Source: Teratosphaeria epicoccoides
Taxonomy: Eukaryota; Ascomycota; Dothideomycetes; Mycosphaerellales; Teratosphaeriaceae
Assembly (NCBI GenBank): GCA_021401465.1
Contig: JADDMT010000020.1
Coordinates: forward strand, 62,001 to 126,000
Reading direction: 5' to 3'
DNA length: 64,000 nucleotides
Both the position numbers and the translations under genes were made by a program. Positions 21,401 through 31,299 of the stretch are shown one piece after another (the stretch's first letter is position 1; each line of letters opens with the position of its first letter). Below the pieces are notes generated by a model that saw only the letters and a list, made by a program, of their open reading frames with translations, did no database searches and had not been told where the DNA came from.

Positions 21401-22572
21401 TACGCGGAGGCGTAGTCGTCTAATTCCTCGCGTAGTAGTGTGTTAATATATCGTTAGAACGTTGCTAGAGCCTCAGATAAACCGAATGGACATACTAGCT
21501 ATTTAAATGAACCGAACCTCATACGAAAGGCTATCTTGTACTTATGGCCTTTCGCTATACGGATTTAGTAGAAGGCTAACACTACGTCTACCTTAGTAAG
21601 CTACTAGGCGCCCGTGAGGTTCCTTAAGGTCTCTAGTATTAACAGGAGGGGGTACCTATCTTGCTTTGTGATTACGTTAAGGGCGTAGTAATTGTAGCAG
21701 AACTAGAGCCCTCCTCCTAGCTTCCGGACAAAAAGCATAGGAGTCGTAGCCTCTAAGTTAGTAGGCCGAATGAATCCCTTCCCTAACAGTTCGTCTAAGG
21801 ACTTCCTTAAAACAAGTAGTTCCTCCTTCGACATGCTATATAGGGGTCCCTATAGCAGAGCTAGTTAGGATCTGTCTAGTCCTTCGCGGAGTTCGATGTA
21901 GTAGTCGATACTAGGGCAGTATGGCACTAATTTTTCCGCTTCTTAGCGGCAGAATAGCGGAGCTATGTGCTAAAGCTCCGGAGGTAGTACCTCTCTTAAC
22001 TCGTCTAGCGTCGGATATTCCTTTGCCTTTAAGGCCTCCGCGACATCCGCTGTCGCGGTTACGTATACCTAGGTAAAGTTCCTGCGGTCCTCGTATTCTT
22101 AGTAGTTCTGTCCTTCGTCTATCTACTATCCCGCTCTCCTATGCTAATACTGACGCCTTTCTAGCGCGGTCCGCACTTTATTGTGAGCCTTCTAGGGGTT
22201 CCCTAGTATTAGGGGGAAGGCTAGATCCTTTACTACGTATGCGTATACTAGTTGCTAGAACCCCTCGATTTCCATCTAGAAGGCGACTACTCCTTCTACT
22301 ACAGAGTCTCGCATCGACGCTATTACGCCCCTCGCTATGCGCGACTCTTTGCTTATTAAGCTTAAGCCGAGACCTTTTACTAGGTCTCCGTTAATTGTAG
22401 CGTAGCATTAGTACCCCTCATCGATAAGAGCTAATGTCCTAGTATTATTTGCTAGGACTACATTAGTATAAATCAGGTTCCTATCCATGGATCCCTTAAC
22501 TCTCTCCTATCCTTCTGCTAATGTCTCCATTACTCCTGCTTCCTGACTCTAAGCAGGAGTTAATCTTTTCCT
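18475..22572 (-). pseudogene. pol: B1 pol (PR-RT-RH-IN-chromodomain), -1 frame to gag
   Basis: Entered by -1 slippage at 22572. Protease carries ALIDEGY at about 22428-22408, with catalytic Asp but Glu where DSG/DTG enzymes have Ser/Thr. RT has YIDDVIIYS (21402 down). RNase H reads FLETNCSGFALG near 20955, with Asn where ETD is expected (a RIP-type change). Integrase has DFMTDLPDSEGCRYL (about 19905-19860) and SDxGTN (about 19715). The chromodomain has REVLVKWSGYY...EPLENL (about 18970-18910). A low-complexity tail of about 120 residues follows (LGNYIYNKRKNPP) to TGA at 18475-18477. From the protease Asp codon to this stop is 3945 nt in both B1 and B3, so the frame has no net indel. It is inactivated by TAG codons. 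Confidence 0.88.
22532..22572 (-). promoter_or_regulatory. B1 -1 ribosomal frameshift signal
   Basis: In element orientation: the heptamer position reads AGGAAAA here (GGGAAAA in B3 and B4), then 5 nt GATTA, then a perfect 10-bp hairpin ACTCCTGCTT / AAGCAGGAGT with a 9-nt loop. The gag stop (TAA here, TGA in B3) overlaps the hairpin base. Pol lies in the -1 frame in all three B copies. This matches the classical X XXY YYZ plus downstream stem arrangement. The heptamer in B1 has lost one G, so the copy would slip poorly. Confidence 0.75.
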
Positions 22573-23765
22573 AAGTTTTTCCTCCTAGGTTCCTCTGCTA
22601 TTCTATCGTCCTCTAGTAATAGCGACACTCTAGTTATGTTGATCTAGGCTAGGGGTGTAGCCGAGGTATAGGGATACCCCTTGACTTATTGTCTAGACGC
22701 TCTGTAATAGTAGCACAGGTTATTCTCCTAGCGTTTCTCTCTCCCTATAGCGTCTACCCATTTGGCGCGTTATTTTCCCCTGTTGTTTTGTCAGGGTCCT
22801 TTGCCGTCATATTAGTCTCCTACAGTACAAGTCAGTACTATGACTATATCCCTATCCGCGTCTATTCGGGATCCGACCCTAGGGTTAGGCATCTGCATAG
22901 TAGCTATAGGAATACCTTTAGAGTCCTTGTTCTTTTCCCTTAACTACCTCCTATAGGCCGCCTTGAACTAGTCGGTTACCTTAGAGTTTGTTATGACCCT
23001 TTCGACCTCCTCTGCAAACGCGTAGTAGTCTCCCTTATCTCTTACGTTCGCTATATATATCCTAGCGGGATTCAAAAACAAATTCTTGAGGTATCTAATC
23101 TTCGTGTCATCTGTCTACTAGTCCCCTCCTACTAACAGCAGGAGTTTGTCGAATTCTAGCTAGTACTTGTGCCATGGCTAGCCTGCCGCGTGTTAGAGGT
23201 TCGTAAGCTATTCTAGAGCTTTCGCTGTCTCGTTACTATCCGCGAACATGGCCTTAAGTTACGTGAGGAAAGCTTTAGGGTCCTTCGCCCTGTCCGGGCC
23301 TCCTTTCTCCTAGAAATGGCGCATCTAGGCGCGCTGGCGAGCGGGGAGGGTGTCGTAGATTGTGTTCTAGTAATAATCTACGCCTATCAGGGGTTTTATC
23401 CTAGAGCGCGCCCTAAGCGAACTCCTAATATAGAGCAGGTAATCCCTGAATAATTCGGCTCTTCTGTCCTACGTTAGTAGCCTCTACTCTCAGGGTCCTG
23501 TTAGTTCTATGCCGGAGTTCGCACGCGTTGCTACGGCTAGCGCGTCCGCGAGAGCCTTTAGCAGCTCCTCTGACAGGGTGCCTAGGTTTTGTCGCTATCA
23601 GGACTCTAATTCATTTAGCGCGGCCTGCGTGGCTATTAGCTCGGCCATAATTTGCTATTACTAGGTATGCATTCCCTCGACGACACAGCGCATTTCTGCT
23701 AACGCTTCCTCGTTCGTAGATCCTTCGGACACTAGGGTTAATTAGCTAGGAGATAGCCTTTCCAT
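22560..23765 (-). pseudogene. gag: B1 gag, 401 codons, RIP-inactivated
   Basis: ATG at 23765 lies 22 bp inside the 5' LTR. The N-terminus reads MERLSPS, then STNEEALAEMRCVVEGMHT and an Ala/Leu-rich helical part. The CCHC knuckle starts at 22715 (codon 351) and reads NNLCYYYRASR in this copy; in B3 the His and last Cys remain (H..VKGCP). The stop is at 22560. B3 and B4 have the same 1206-nt length. TAG replaces several Gln/Trp codons. Role: capsid and nucleocapsid. Confidence 0.85.
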
Positions 23766-23786
23766 AGTGAAATCGATCGTACTTAA

Positions 23787-23952
23787 TGTCATAGGTAAAC
23801 GACGTATACACAGGGGTTTATGTAGTATTTAACAAGTATAATAGGGAGAGAGGGACTATCTGCTAGTTGTCTAGTCTTTATAGCTAGCCTTGTTAGGGGT
23901 CGCGTTGCACAGGCTAGGGCCTATGCTAAGACTTAGGGCCTCGCCCTTTACA
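23787..23952 (-). repeat. B1 5' LTR with self-primer
   Basis: 166 bp, TGTCATAGG...CTTTACA on the plus strand. In element orientation a CTATAAA-type box is followed about 40 nt later by the segment that is ATCGTACTT in less mutated copies. Just inside the element, B1 keeps AAGTACGAT (23784-23776), its exact complement. Confidence 0.8.
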
Positions 23953-24159
23953 GGTAGCAGGCTTTTAGCAACTAGAAGTAGCTTTAATGACTTTAACATA
24001 GTCAGCTAATTTGCTAGCTCTAACTATACGTAACTTAGGCGGCCTACGCCTTAAACTACCCCCTAAGTTCTTAGAGAAGACATTAAAAGAAGCAAGGACA
24101 TTTATCTGTCTAAGGTGTTCACGTTATTAGGCATAGCCTATAGTAGTACGCATGCAAGG
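23953..24159 (+). pseudogene. gag: Element C gag, segment 2
   Basis: Continues segment 1 after B1: QLEVALMTLT, ANLLALTIRNLGG, LKLPPKFLEKTLKEARTFI. This resembles the region before the gag capsid domain of Ty3/gypsy elements. A one-base frame change near 24115 leads into GIAYSSTHA and, after the 360-bp insertion, ARIIYASMFLKGD. Confidence 0.6.
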
Positions 24160-24519
24160 TAATACGGTTAATACTAGGGGGCCATTAGAACTGCATGGGT
24201 TCTAATGCCCGCCCTTAGCATGTAGTGACCCTGCTACACATAGCAAGGGGGTCCTTCGTATATACGTTAGCTTGTATGTCGTCTAAGTAGGATTAGTAGT
24301 CGACGTAGGACGCCCCTACGTCGCTAACCCTATAGCACCCCTGCAGGGTTAGGCTCAGACATGCTTTCCCTAATTAAGGAGCATCAGGGGTTATAAGCAC
24401 CCTTAACGCTACCTCTGCGATAAGCAGAAAGCAGCGCTGTCTTGTACCTACTAAAAGGTCGGATTACTCTGTCACACTGCGAGATATTTCCATATTATAT
24501 AGCATATATATCTATATTA
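24160..24519. mobile_element. 360-bp TAATA element inserted in C gag
   Basis: Non-coding, starts TAATACGG and ends CTATATTA (inverted 5-bp ends), and is flanked by CAAGG on both sides (24155-24159 and 24520-24524), a 5-bp target duplication. Two more mutated copies are at 269-398 and 4476-4828. A 5-bp duplication and this size fit a solo LTR whose TG...CA ends were altered, or a small non-autonomous element. No internal relative is present in the window to decide. Confidence 0.75.
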
Positions 24520-25260
24520 CAAGGATCATATACGCTAGCATGTTCCTTAAAGGGGACATGTTAGATGCCTAGCATAATAGGCATAAGGTAGCTAACTTAG
24601 CGCTAGAGTATACGTAGGAGATGTTCTGCTAGGAGATAGTAGACATAGTCAAGGATCCTGCTAATTACGGGCTAACTGTAGCCTAGTAGTACGAGACTAC
24701 TAAGCAGGGCAAGAAGCAAAGTGCTTCCTTATTCGCTACGTATTTAGCTACGCTAGAATAGCAGATAGAACTATATACTCCTACATAGTGTAGGTAGCAC
24801 CTACTCGTGAAGCTACGAGATACCTTAGGCGAGGCTATTATAGTGTACTATTAGGCACCTAAGACTACGGATGAACTAATCTTCCTAGTAACTCAGATTA
24901 AGCAGTTAGGAGTAAGAGGCTTACGTGCTCTATATAAGCATACTACTAGCAAGCATTAAAACTAACGGGACCTAAAGAAGCCTAATAGGGGTAACGGTAA
25001 AAAGCCTAGTAGAGACTCTTAAAGGTTAGCGCTACCTGCTTAGAGTAGTAGCAGAGTAGCTAATAAGAATGACAACTGCTATAACTATAGTAAACCTGGC
25101 TATTAGGCGCGGGACTATCGTGTACTAAAGAGGGAGGTAACAGCTTCTACCCGCAAGGTAGAAATAGTGTAGCTAGCTAAGGCTTAACGCTATGTCTGAG
25201 CCTATTTACCGCATAAGAGGATAGTAGTAGTACGTTAGGTAAGGGCTAGTTACTAGTTAA
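24520..25260 (+). pseudogene. gag: Element C gag, segment 3 with CCHC-like knuckle
   Basis: Reads ARIIYASMFLKGDMLDA, then EIVDIVKDPANYGLTV, KLRDTLGEAIIVYY, DELIFLVTQIKQLG, and a basic linker. The knuckle at 25077 reads CYNYSKPGYxARDYR, with Tyr where Cys and His stood (TGT/TGC and CAT/CAC changed to TAT/TAC). The capsid-type YASxxLKGD motif is typical of fungal gypsy gag. Confidence 0.75.
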
Positions 25261-25299
25261 GGAGCCCTTCTAGAGCCTCGACTAGAAGCGAAGATGCTT

Positions 25300-28200
25300 T
25301 AGGACTAGACGTAGCCCTAGTGCCTACAAAGCGCCTGAAGTACGCTATTGTTGTCGCAGAAGGAGACAAAGTTAAGACAGACATGTTACTTGATAACTAC
25401 GTAGACATTAACGGTATGTCTTAAGCTTACGCCTTATAGCATAGGCTTAAGCGAGTTACAAGCGTGCCTCTTCCTGCTATAGATTCATTCTAGGGGAATA
25501 GAGGCTATTATTATGGCGCGTATTAGCTAAAAATCCGGCTAGTAGATATGCGGGATGTAAGAAGCATACGCAGAGCATATTCTACGTATTAGATATGCCT
25601 AGAGCGCTAGTCTTGCTAGGGCGGCCCTAGAGGCGCTAGCAGGCTATCATTGTGTATAGTAACACAGATAAGTAGCGTTATAGTAGCGTACCCTCCGTAG
25701 TACGCGTGCTTAACGCTAGGCGTTTCTATCGGTTATTAAAAACCGAATCTTAGGTGTTCCTAGTCGCTACTAGTAACATAGCAGGACTGAAACCTCTTCC
25801 TAATAAGGTTAAGGACTTTGCTAACATGTTTACTAACAAGAAGGACGTGACTAAGCTTAGGCGCGTTAACAGCGCAGAGCATGCTATCATGTTATAAGAC
25901 AGCAAGAAGCTGCCTTTTCGCCCTCTATATAATCTGTTAGGAGTAGAGCTTAAACTGCTTTAGGAATATCTCGATTAGGCCCTTTAGAATAGTTAGATCT
26001 AGCGTAGTACTAGCGAGGCAGGTACTCCTATCCTGTTTGTATCTAAGAAGGATAGTACTATGCGACTATATGTAGATTACTATAGGCTAAATGAGATTTC
26101 AGTTAAGGATTGATGCCCCTTGCCGCTTATTAATAAGACTCTTGCGCGCCTCGGGCGTGTAGCATGGTTCTCTAAAGTAGACTTGAAGGACGCATACTAT
26201 AGGATCCTAATCAAGGAAGATAACTGCTAGAAGACTACGTTTTACACGCGCTATAGTCATTTTAAGTATCTAGTAATGCCTTTTAGGTTAACTAATGCTC
26301 TAGTAACCTTTTAAGCGTACATTAACTAAGCCCTTGCTAGCCTTGTAGATGTTTGTTACATAGTATACTTAGACGATATCTTGATCTATAGCGACTTACG
26401 CAAGGAACATACTTGGCACCTACGCCTAGTATTAGAACGGCTGCAAAAATACGCTCTATACACTAGCTAAAAGAAGTGCGAGTTTTATACTTACTAGCTA
26501 GAGTTCCTCGGCTTCGTTATTAACAGCTTAGGCGTGTTAATAGATAAGAGCAAGCTTAGCATAGTAAAGGAGTAGCCTATACCTAAGACTCTAAAGGAAG
26601 TTTAGAGCTTTCTTAGCTTTGCTAACTTCTACTAGAGGTTCATTAAGAACTACTCTAAGATAGCCGCGCTGCTTACTACTATAGCCAAAGAAAAGGGTAG
26701 CCTATTCCTATAGGGAGAGGCTAAAGAGGCTGCTTTCTACATGCTTATATTAGCCTTTACTAGTACTCTAATCCTCTAGCATTATGATCCTAAGCTTCTA
26801 ATCAAGATGGAAACTAACGCCTCTAGATTCGCCTTAGGCAGCATTCTCTCCTAGCTCATTGCAGGCAAGGATACTACTCGCTAGTACCCTATTACATTCT
26901 ACTCTAGATGTTTACCCTAGTAGAGCAGAACTACGAGACCTATAACTAAGAGCTGTTAGCAATCGTAGAATGCTTCAAGACGTGGCGCTACTACCTTAAA
27001 GGCATGCTGCAGACTATTTGCGTGCTCTCTAACTATAATAGCCTTTGTAGATTCATAGGCGTAAAGCAGCTAAATAGCCGCTAAGCTTAGTAGGCTATAT
27101 ATCTGTTAAGGTTCGATTTTGCTATTAAGCATAATAAGGGGACTAACAACCTAGCTAATAGGCCTTCTCGTTACGCAGACTACGCACTAACTACATAGGC
27201 GGCAAACACGCTCCTCCTAACCCTAAAAGAAAAACTTTCGTTCTAGGGGCAGGAGGAAGAACAAGCTAATAACCTAATTGTTAATTGTATCTAGGCTACA
27301 TGCGTGTAGCAGGTAGAGAGCATAGAGCTCCTACTCCGACCTAGAGAGCACTAACTCCTGACAAACCTGCTAGCCTTCATTTGTAAGGTAGTAACCTAGG
27401 AAGAGTCCCTAGCAAAGGACGTTTTAGAGAACATAGAGACCCTGCTTCGCAGGCTGCAATTAGCCTCAGAGTAACCTATAAGCACTAGTAAGGACTAGGA
27501 GTACAAGCATGGCATCTAGTATAAGGGCGATTACATTTAGGTCCTGAATAATAAAGCATTAAAGGTGTAACTACTACGCTTGCACTATAACGACCTGTTA
27601 GCTAGGCACTTTAAGAGAGACTGTACCCTTGCCTTGTTGTCGCGGAAGTACTAGTAGCTAGATATTACAAAGGAGGTTAACGAATACGTCCGAACCTGCT
27701 ACACATGCCAGATAATAAAGAGTAAGCACTATTACGGATATAGTAAGGCGTATGCTTTGCCGCTACCTAACAGGCTATAGTAAGAGATTACTATGGATTT
27801 CATTATAGACCTGCCTCTAAGCAAGCTCTTTAGCTACATGTATGACGCTATCCTAGTGATTATTAACAGGTTCTCTAAGATAGTAATCTTCGTGCTAACT
27901 AACAAGATACGTTCTAGCGTAGAGCTAGCAAGCATTATAGTACATAAAGTCGTATGCTGTTTTAGTATGCTAGAAGGAGTACTCTTAGATCGTGGCAGTA
28001 TCTTTACTAGCTAATACTAGAGTAACTTTACATGCGAAGCGTAACTAAAGTATAAGCTTAGTATAGCCTTTTATCTGCAAACTAATGGCTAGACTAAGCA
28101 AGCAAACTAGACCCTAGAATAGTACCTCTGTTATTACTATAATAAGGAACAAAATGACTAGGCTAAGTTATTACTGCAAGCCGAATATGCGAGCAACGCA

Positions 28201-28870
28201 TACGACAATGCTACTACTAGCATGTCGCCTTTCTAGGTAGTATTAGGATTTGAGCCTTCCCTGTCATTAGCGCCTTAGGACGAGTCTGCTAAAGGGAGGG
28301 TACTAGCTGCTATAGAGCGCGCGCATTAGTTACATAACATAACTAAAAGGCTTAAAGAGAGTTAGCGACAGATAGTAAACTAGCGGGCAGAGTACTATGA
28401 CGCGTGGCACAAGCGCCAAGCTTATGTAGTAGGAGATATAGTGCTATTATTGACTAGGAACTTGCGACTACTAGTGCTAAAGAAGAAGATAGTAGCCTGA
28501 TTTGTCGGACTATTTTGTGTGCTTAACGTAATCTGCAATTAGGCTTATTACCTAGCATTGCCCTCCTAGTACTAGATTCACAATGTTTTCTATGTCTTGC
28601 TACTTGAGCCTTAGAATAGCCGAGTAGGCAAAGAGCCTGCCTATCCTATGCCTCTCACCGAAGAGGATAGCGAGTATGAGGTTAAGACTATTTAGGGTAT
28701 AAGGGTACATAGTAGTATACGCTAATACCTAGTATAGCAGAAGGATTAGCTAGAGGATTATAATATCTAGGTTGACAAAGCTGACTACAAGGGTACAAAG
28801 GACCTAATCGAAGCATACCTAGTATAGGAGAGGGGCAAGAAGAGATCAGGTAGAGGAAAAAGGGAAGGGT
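25300..28870 (+). pseudogene. pol: Element C pol, degraded
   Basis: Protease region with VDMLLDNYVDIN (about 25380; the DSG motif is lost). RT with YVDYYRLNEI (about 26070) and YLDDILIYS (26366). RNase H KMETNASRFALGS (about 26808). Integrase MDFIIDLPLSKLF...YDAILVIINRFSK...DRGSIFTS stays open over 27793-28014, so this core piece is intact. The chromodomain near 28680-28830 reads YEVKTI...YLV...DYN...DLIEAYLV. A basic tail ends at TAA 28868-28870. Frames change between domains (zinc knuckle, RT and integrase are in different phases), so indels have accumulated besides TAG codons. Confidence 0.82.
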
Positions 28871-28986
28871 AAGCCTAGGGGAAAATAGCATTACAGGCTA
28901 CCTATATTTTGGCCCTAGGCGGGGCGTAAAAGCTAAGCATGCTTGCAGCTAGAGCTACCTACCCCTAAAGGATGCCCGAATTAGGG

Positions 28987-29232
28987 CTACTTATCATCCT
29001 CTACTACTATGTCCGCATTATCCTCTACTACTATGTCTGCATTATCCTCTACTACTATGTTCGCATTATCCTCCTCCTCTATGTCCCTATCATCATTAAA
29101 ACGACGACCTAGGAGGTCCATGAGGCCCTTACGCTCCTGTTAAGGGATTAGCAGGCGACAACCTAACAAGAAGCATCTGCGGGATATGCTTACCTCTATC
29201 TTGCTATCGAGGCGGGCTTAAAGCCTACTCAT
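28987..29232 (-). pseudogene. Element C convergent coiled-coil ORF with acidic repeat
   Basis: Minus-strand reading from ATG 29232 to TAG at 28987: MSRLxARLDSKIEVSISRR, then ERKGLMDLLGRRFNDD and an acidic octapeptide repeat (NADIVVED, NANIVVED) ending EDDK. The position matches the convergent ORFs of A and D, between pol and the missing 3' LTR, and helical residues lead into RRF in a similar way. The frame is also open upstream of the ATG (SNLTRANTA), so the start may lie further right, where a Cys module could have been lost to mutation. Confidence 0.5.
28997..29084. repeat. 24-bp tandem repeat, about 3.6 units
   Basis: Units of TCCTCTACTACTATGTCCGCATTA start at 28997, 29021, 29045 and (partial) 29069. 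They differ only at one or two C/T or A/G positions in the first three. The period is a multiple of three and encodes the acidic octapeptide repeat on the minus strand. Confidence 0.88.
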
Positions 29233-29868
29233 GGCAGTATTAGCGCGAGTAAGATTAGACGTCTTATAGATTAGAGAGGATATAGATAATAGATAAATCT
29301 AAGCTACATCTAGAGAGTAGATACTACTAAAATATAAGAGATATCTATCTATCTGCTCTATATCTATTACCTAATAGATTAAGAGCTACAGATAATCTAT
29401 TGTCGCTAGACTAAGTAGATATCTATAGATAATAAGCTTAAACAGAGCAAAATCTGAGAAATTAAGATTTAGAACTTGTATTTAGAGCGCATAAAGCGTA
29501 AAGTCCTACCTATTAACAGGAGTAGAGCTCATTAATGTATAGTATGCACACTTTCAAGCCTTATTACTAATAGAACTTTAACATAGGCTCTGCCTGTACG
29601 TCTGTCTACGTCATGTCTATATAGTAACCCTCTTAATTAGCACTCATTATTAGGGCATAATGACCTATATTCTTTATAATCCTTCTAATAAGCTACATGT
29701 CCTTCTACTAAATAATAACGCGCTTAGCATAGATAGCTGCTAGGTTCGCATCTAGACATGTAGTTACTAGCAACTACATAATATAACTTGTATTAAAACT
29801 TACTCTTAAAGTATAATACTAAGTATGATTAAGCTGCCTCTTAAATCGCCTGAATAGTACTAGCTTAG
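29233..29868. other. AT-rich sequence between elements C and D
   Basis: 29270-29430 is very AT-rich with AGATATCTATCTATCT-type self-complementary patches. The rest shows no gene. It may hold the mutated 3' LTR of C, but no partner sequence was found. Confidence 0.4.
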
Positions 29869-30278
29869 TATTACAGAGTGTTCTAGAGCTAAGCTTTAGC
29901 TAGTTAAAGTCTACATAGTAAGCAGGAGTAGCTACTACAGAGTACTCTGTTACTCTGTAGTACTCTGTTAAACAGAGTAGCAGAGTAGGACAGATTACTA
30001 GGCGTAGCTGCTATAGAGTACTCTGTTAATCTGTAGTACTCTATCGAACAGAGTAGCAGAGTAGGACAGATTACTACAGAATCTCCTATGTATTTAGGAA
30101 CGCTAAAATGCCCTTATAGCTTCGATGCGTTTAACTTATGTTACATACTTACTAGTTAGAATTACCTTTATACTAATCATTTTGTCTTTGCTCCTGCTTA
30201 TATTAGTACTCTCTAAAGAAGCCTCGGCTTACACGTAATAAGAAGTCACCTGACTACTTGTTGCGAGTAACTATAACA
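29869..30278 (+). repeat. D 5' LTR
   Basis: Starts TATTACAGAG (an altered TGTCACGGAG; the 3' copy begins TATCACGG) and ends CTATAACA (an altered TGTGACA-type end). It contains two 76-bp tandem units (from 29928 and 30004), each with ACAGAGTACTCTGT-type palindromes. The self-primer GCGTTTAA is at 30127-30134. Confidence 0.8.
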
Positions 30279-30292
30279 CTTTAAACGCCCTT
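30279..30292 (+). promoter_or_regulatory. D self-primer binding site
   Basis: TTAAACGC (30281-30288), two bases after the LTR, is the exact reverse complement of GCGTTTAA at 30127-30134 in the LTR. A TATTTAGG box lies 36 nt before that primer. Same geometry as families A and B. Confidence 0.65.
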
Positions 30293-30359
30293 AGGATAAG
30301 TGCCTTATCATAAGTTAGAAGGGGAACTCCTGCCCCTAGCGAGACAAGTAGTACTTGAT

Positions 30360-31260
30360 GTACTACCTCTAGTGTTAGCAACGTACTAGGAACCTATGCG
30401 AGAAACAATTCTCTTAAGATCGGAAAACTAGACTTCTACTATAGCGACTAAGACAAGTTTAACACCTAGGTTAACTAGATAGACATATACTTCATGTTTA
30501 ACTAGGTTCAAGATAACTTAAATGTAGTCTTTGCAATAATGTTCATATAAGGTAGGGCTTAGCATTAGGTTAACCTATTTCTTAGGACCTATCTACATAG
30601 CAACAGAATTAATAACTTAAGTAGAGCTTTTACAAGCTACGAACATCTTAAGCATGTAATGAAGAAAGTCTTTAGATCTTCTAACGAGGTTGCTACTACG
30701 GTTAGGGTCATCTAACACTTAACTTAGAAGGGGTTATATGCTAACTATGCTACTAAGTTTCAGGAATACGCCTAGCTTATAGATTAGGACAACGAAGCTC
30801 TTATGACAATATATCGACAAGGTCTTAAAGACAACGTCAAAGATAAGCTTTTACGTAATAGCAGAAAGGTAGATAATATAGGAACATTAGTTAAGGTTGT
30901 AATCAATCTTGACGATAGGCTCTACAAACGAGCTTTAGAATAACGCTACAATTCTACGACTTCTAGAAAAGCAGGTTATGCTCCTAGATACGACAATCGA
31001 CGAAACCATAGTACTTATAACAAGCTAAAAGGGAACAACTACTATAGCGCGTAACTAATAGAGCTAGATGCTATCTAAAAGGGTCGAGCATTTAAAGGAA
31101 AGAAGGGCAAGAAACTGCCTAGGAAAGCAGGAAGATTAACTTGCTATGCGTGTAGTAAGGAAGGCTACATAGCAAAGGACTATTATGGCAAAAACATGGT
31201 ACGACGCAAACAGTTTATCATGATGTAACAAAAGGACTCGGACAGAGGAGGCTACTAAGT
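30360..31260 (+). pseudogene. gag: D gag, RIP-inactivated
   Basis: One frame runs from about 30362 through the zinc knuckle. It reads VLGTYARNNSLKIGKLDFYY, then KFNT, IDIYFMF, a capsid-like FAIMFI...FLRTY, and RAFTSYEHLKHVMKKVFRS. The knuckle at 31142-31183 reads CYACSKEGYIAKDYY, with His and the last Cys changed to Tyr by RIP-type mutation. No ATG is obvious: an in-frame TGA stands at 30356, so the true start is probably mutated. Confidence 0.8.
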
Positions 31261-31299
31261 AAAGGAAACACTACACTCTATTAGCGACGTACTAAGAAC

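Larger units (their letters stand above)
17176..23952 (-). mobile_element. Ty3/gypsy chromovirus B1, full length, RIP-mutated
   Basis: A 6777-bp element on the minus strand with 166-bp LTRs at 17176-17341 (3') and 23787-23952 (5'). The 5-bp target duplication GGTAG is at 17171-17175 and 23953-23957. In element orientation: 5' LTR, self-primer site, gag, -1 frameshift signal, pol with chromodomain, a convergent ORF on the plus strand, a pure G polypurine tract (22 C on the plus strand) and 3' LTR. B3 and B4 are the same family and share exact gag length and gag-to-protease-to-RT spacing. Stops are nearly all TAG/TAA. It was inserted into the gag of element C. Confidence 0.9.
17030..29232 (+). 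mobile_element. Ty3/gypsy chromovirus C, split by two insertions, RIP-mutated
   Basis: Gag-pol on the plus strand, interrupted by B1 (17176-23952) and by the 360-bp element (24160-24519). Without these and one copy of each target duplication, the gag reading is restored apart from one frame change near 24115. The order is gag with CCHC-like knuckle, protease, RT, RNase H, integrase and chromodomain, then a convergent ORF on the minus strand. No LTR pair was identified, so the outer limits are approximate. As host of two later insertions it is one of the older elements here. Confidence 0.75.

Noticed and set aside
22689..22943. 84-codon plus-strand frame
   Set aside because: Antisense to B1 gag around the zinc knuckle; in B3 and B4 it is closed.
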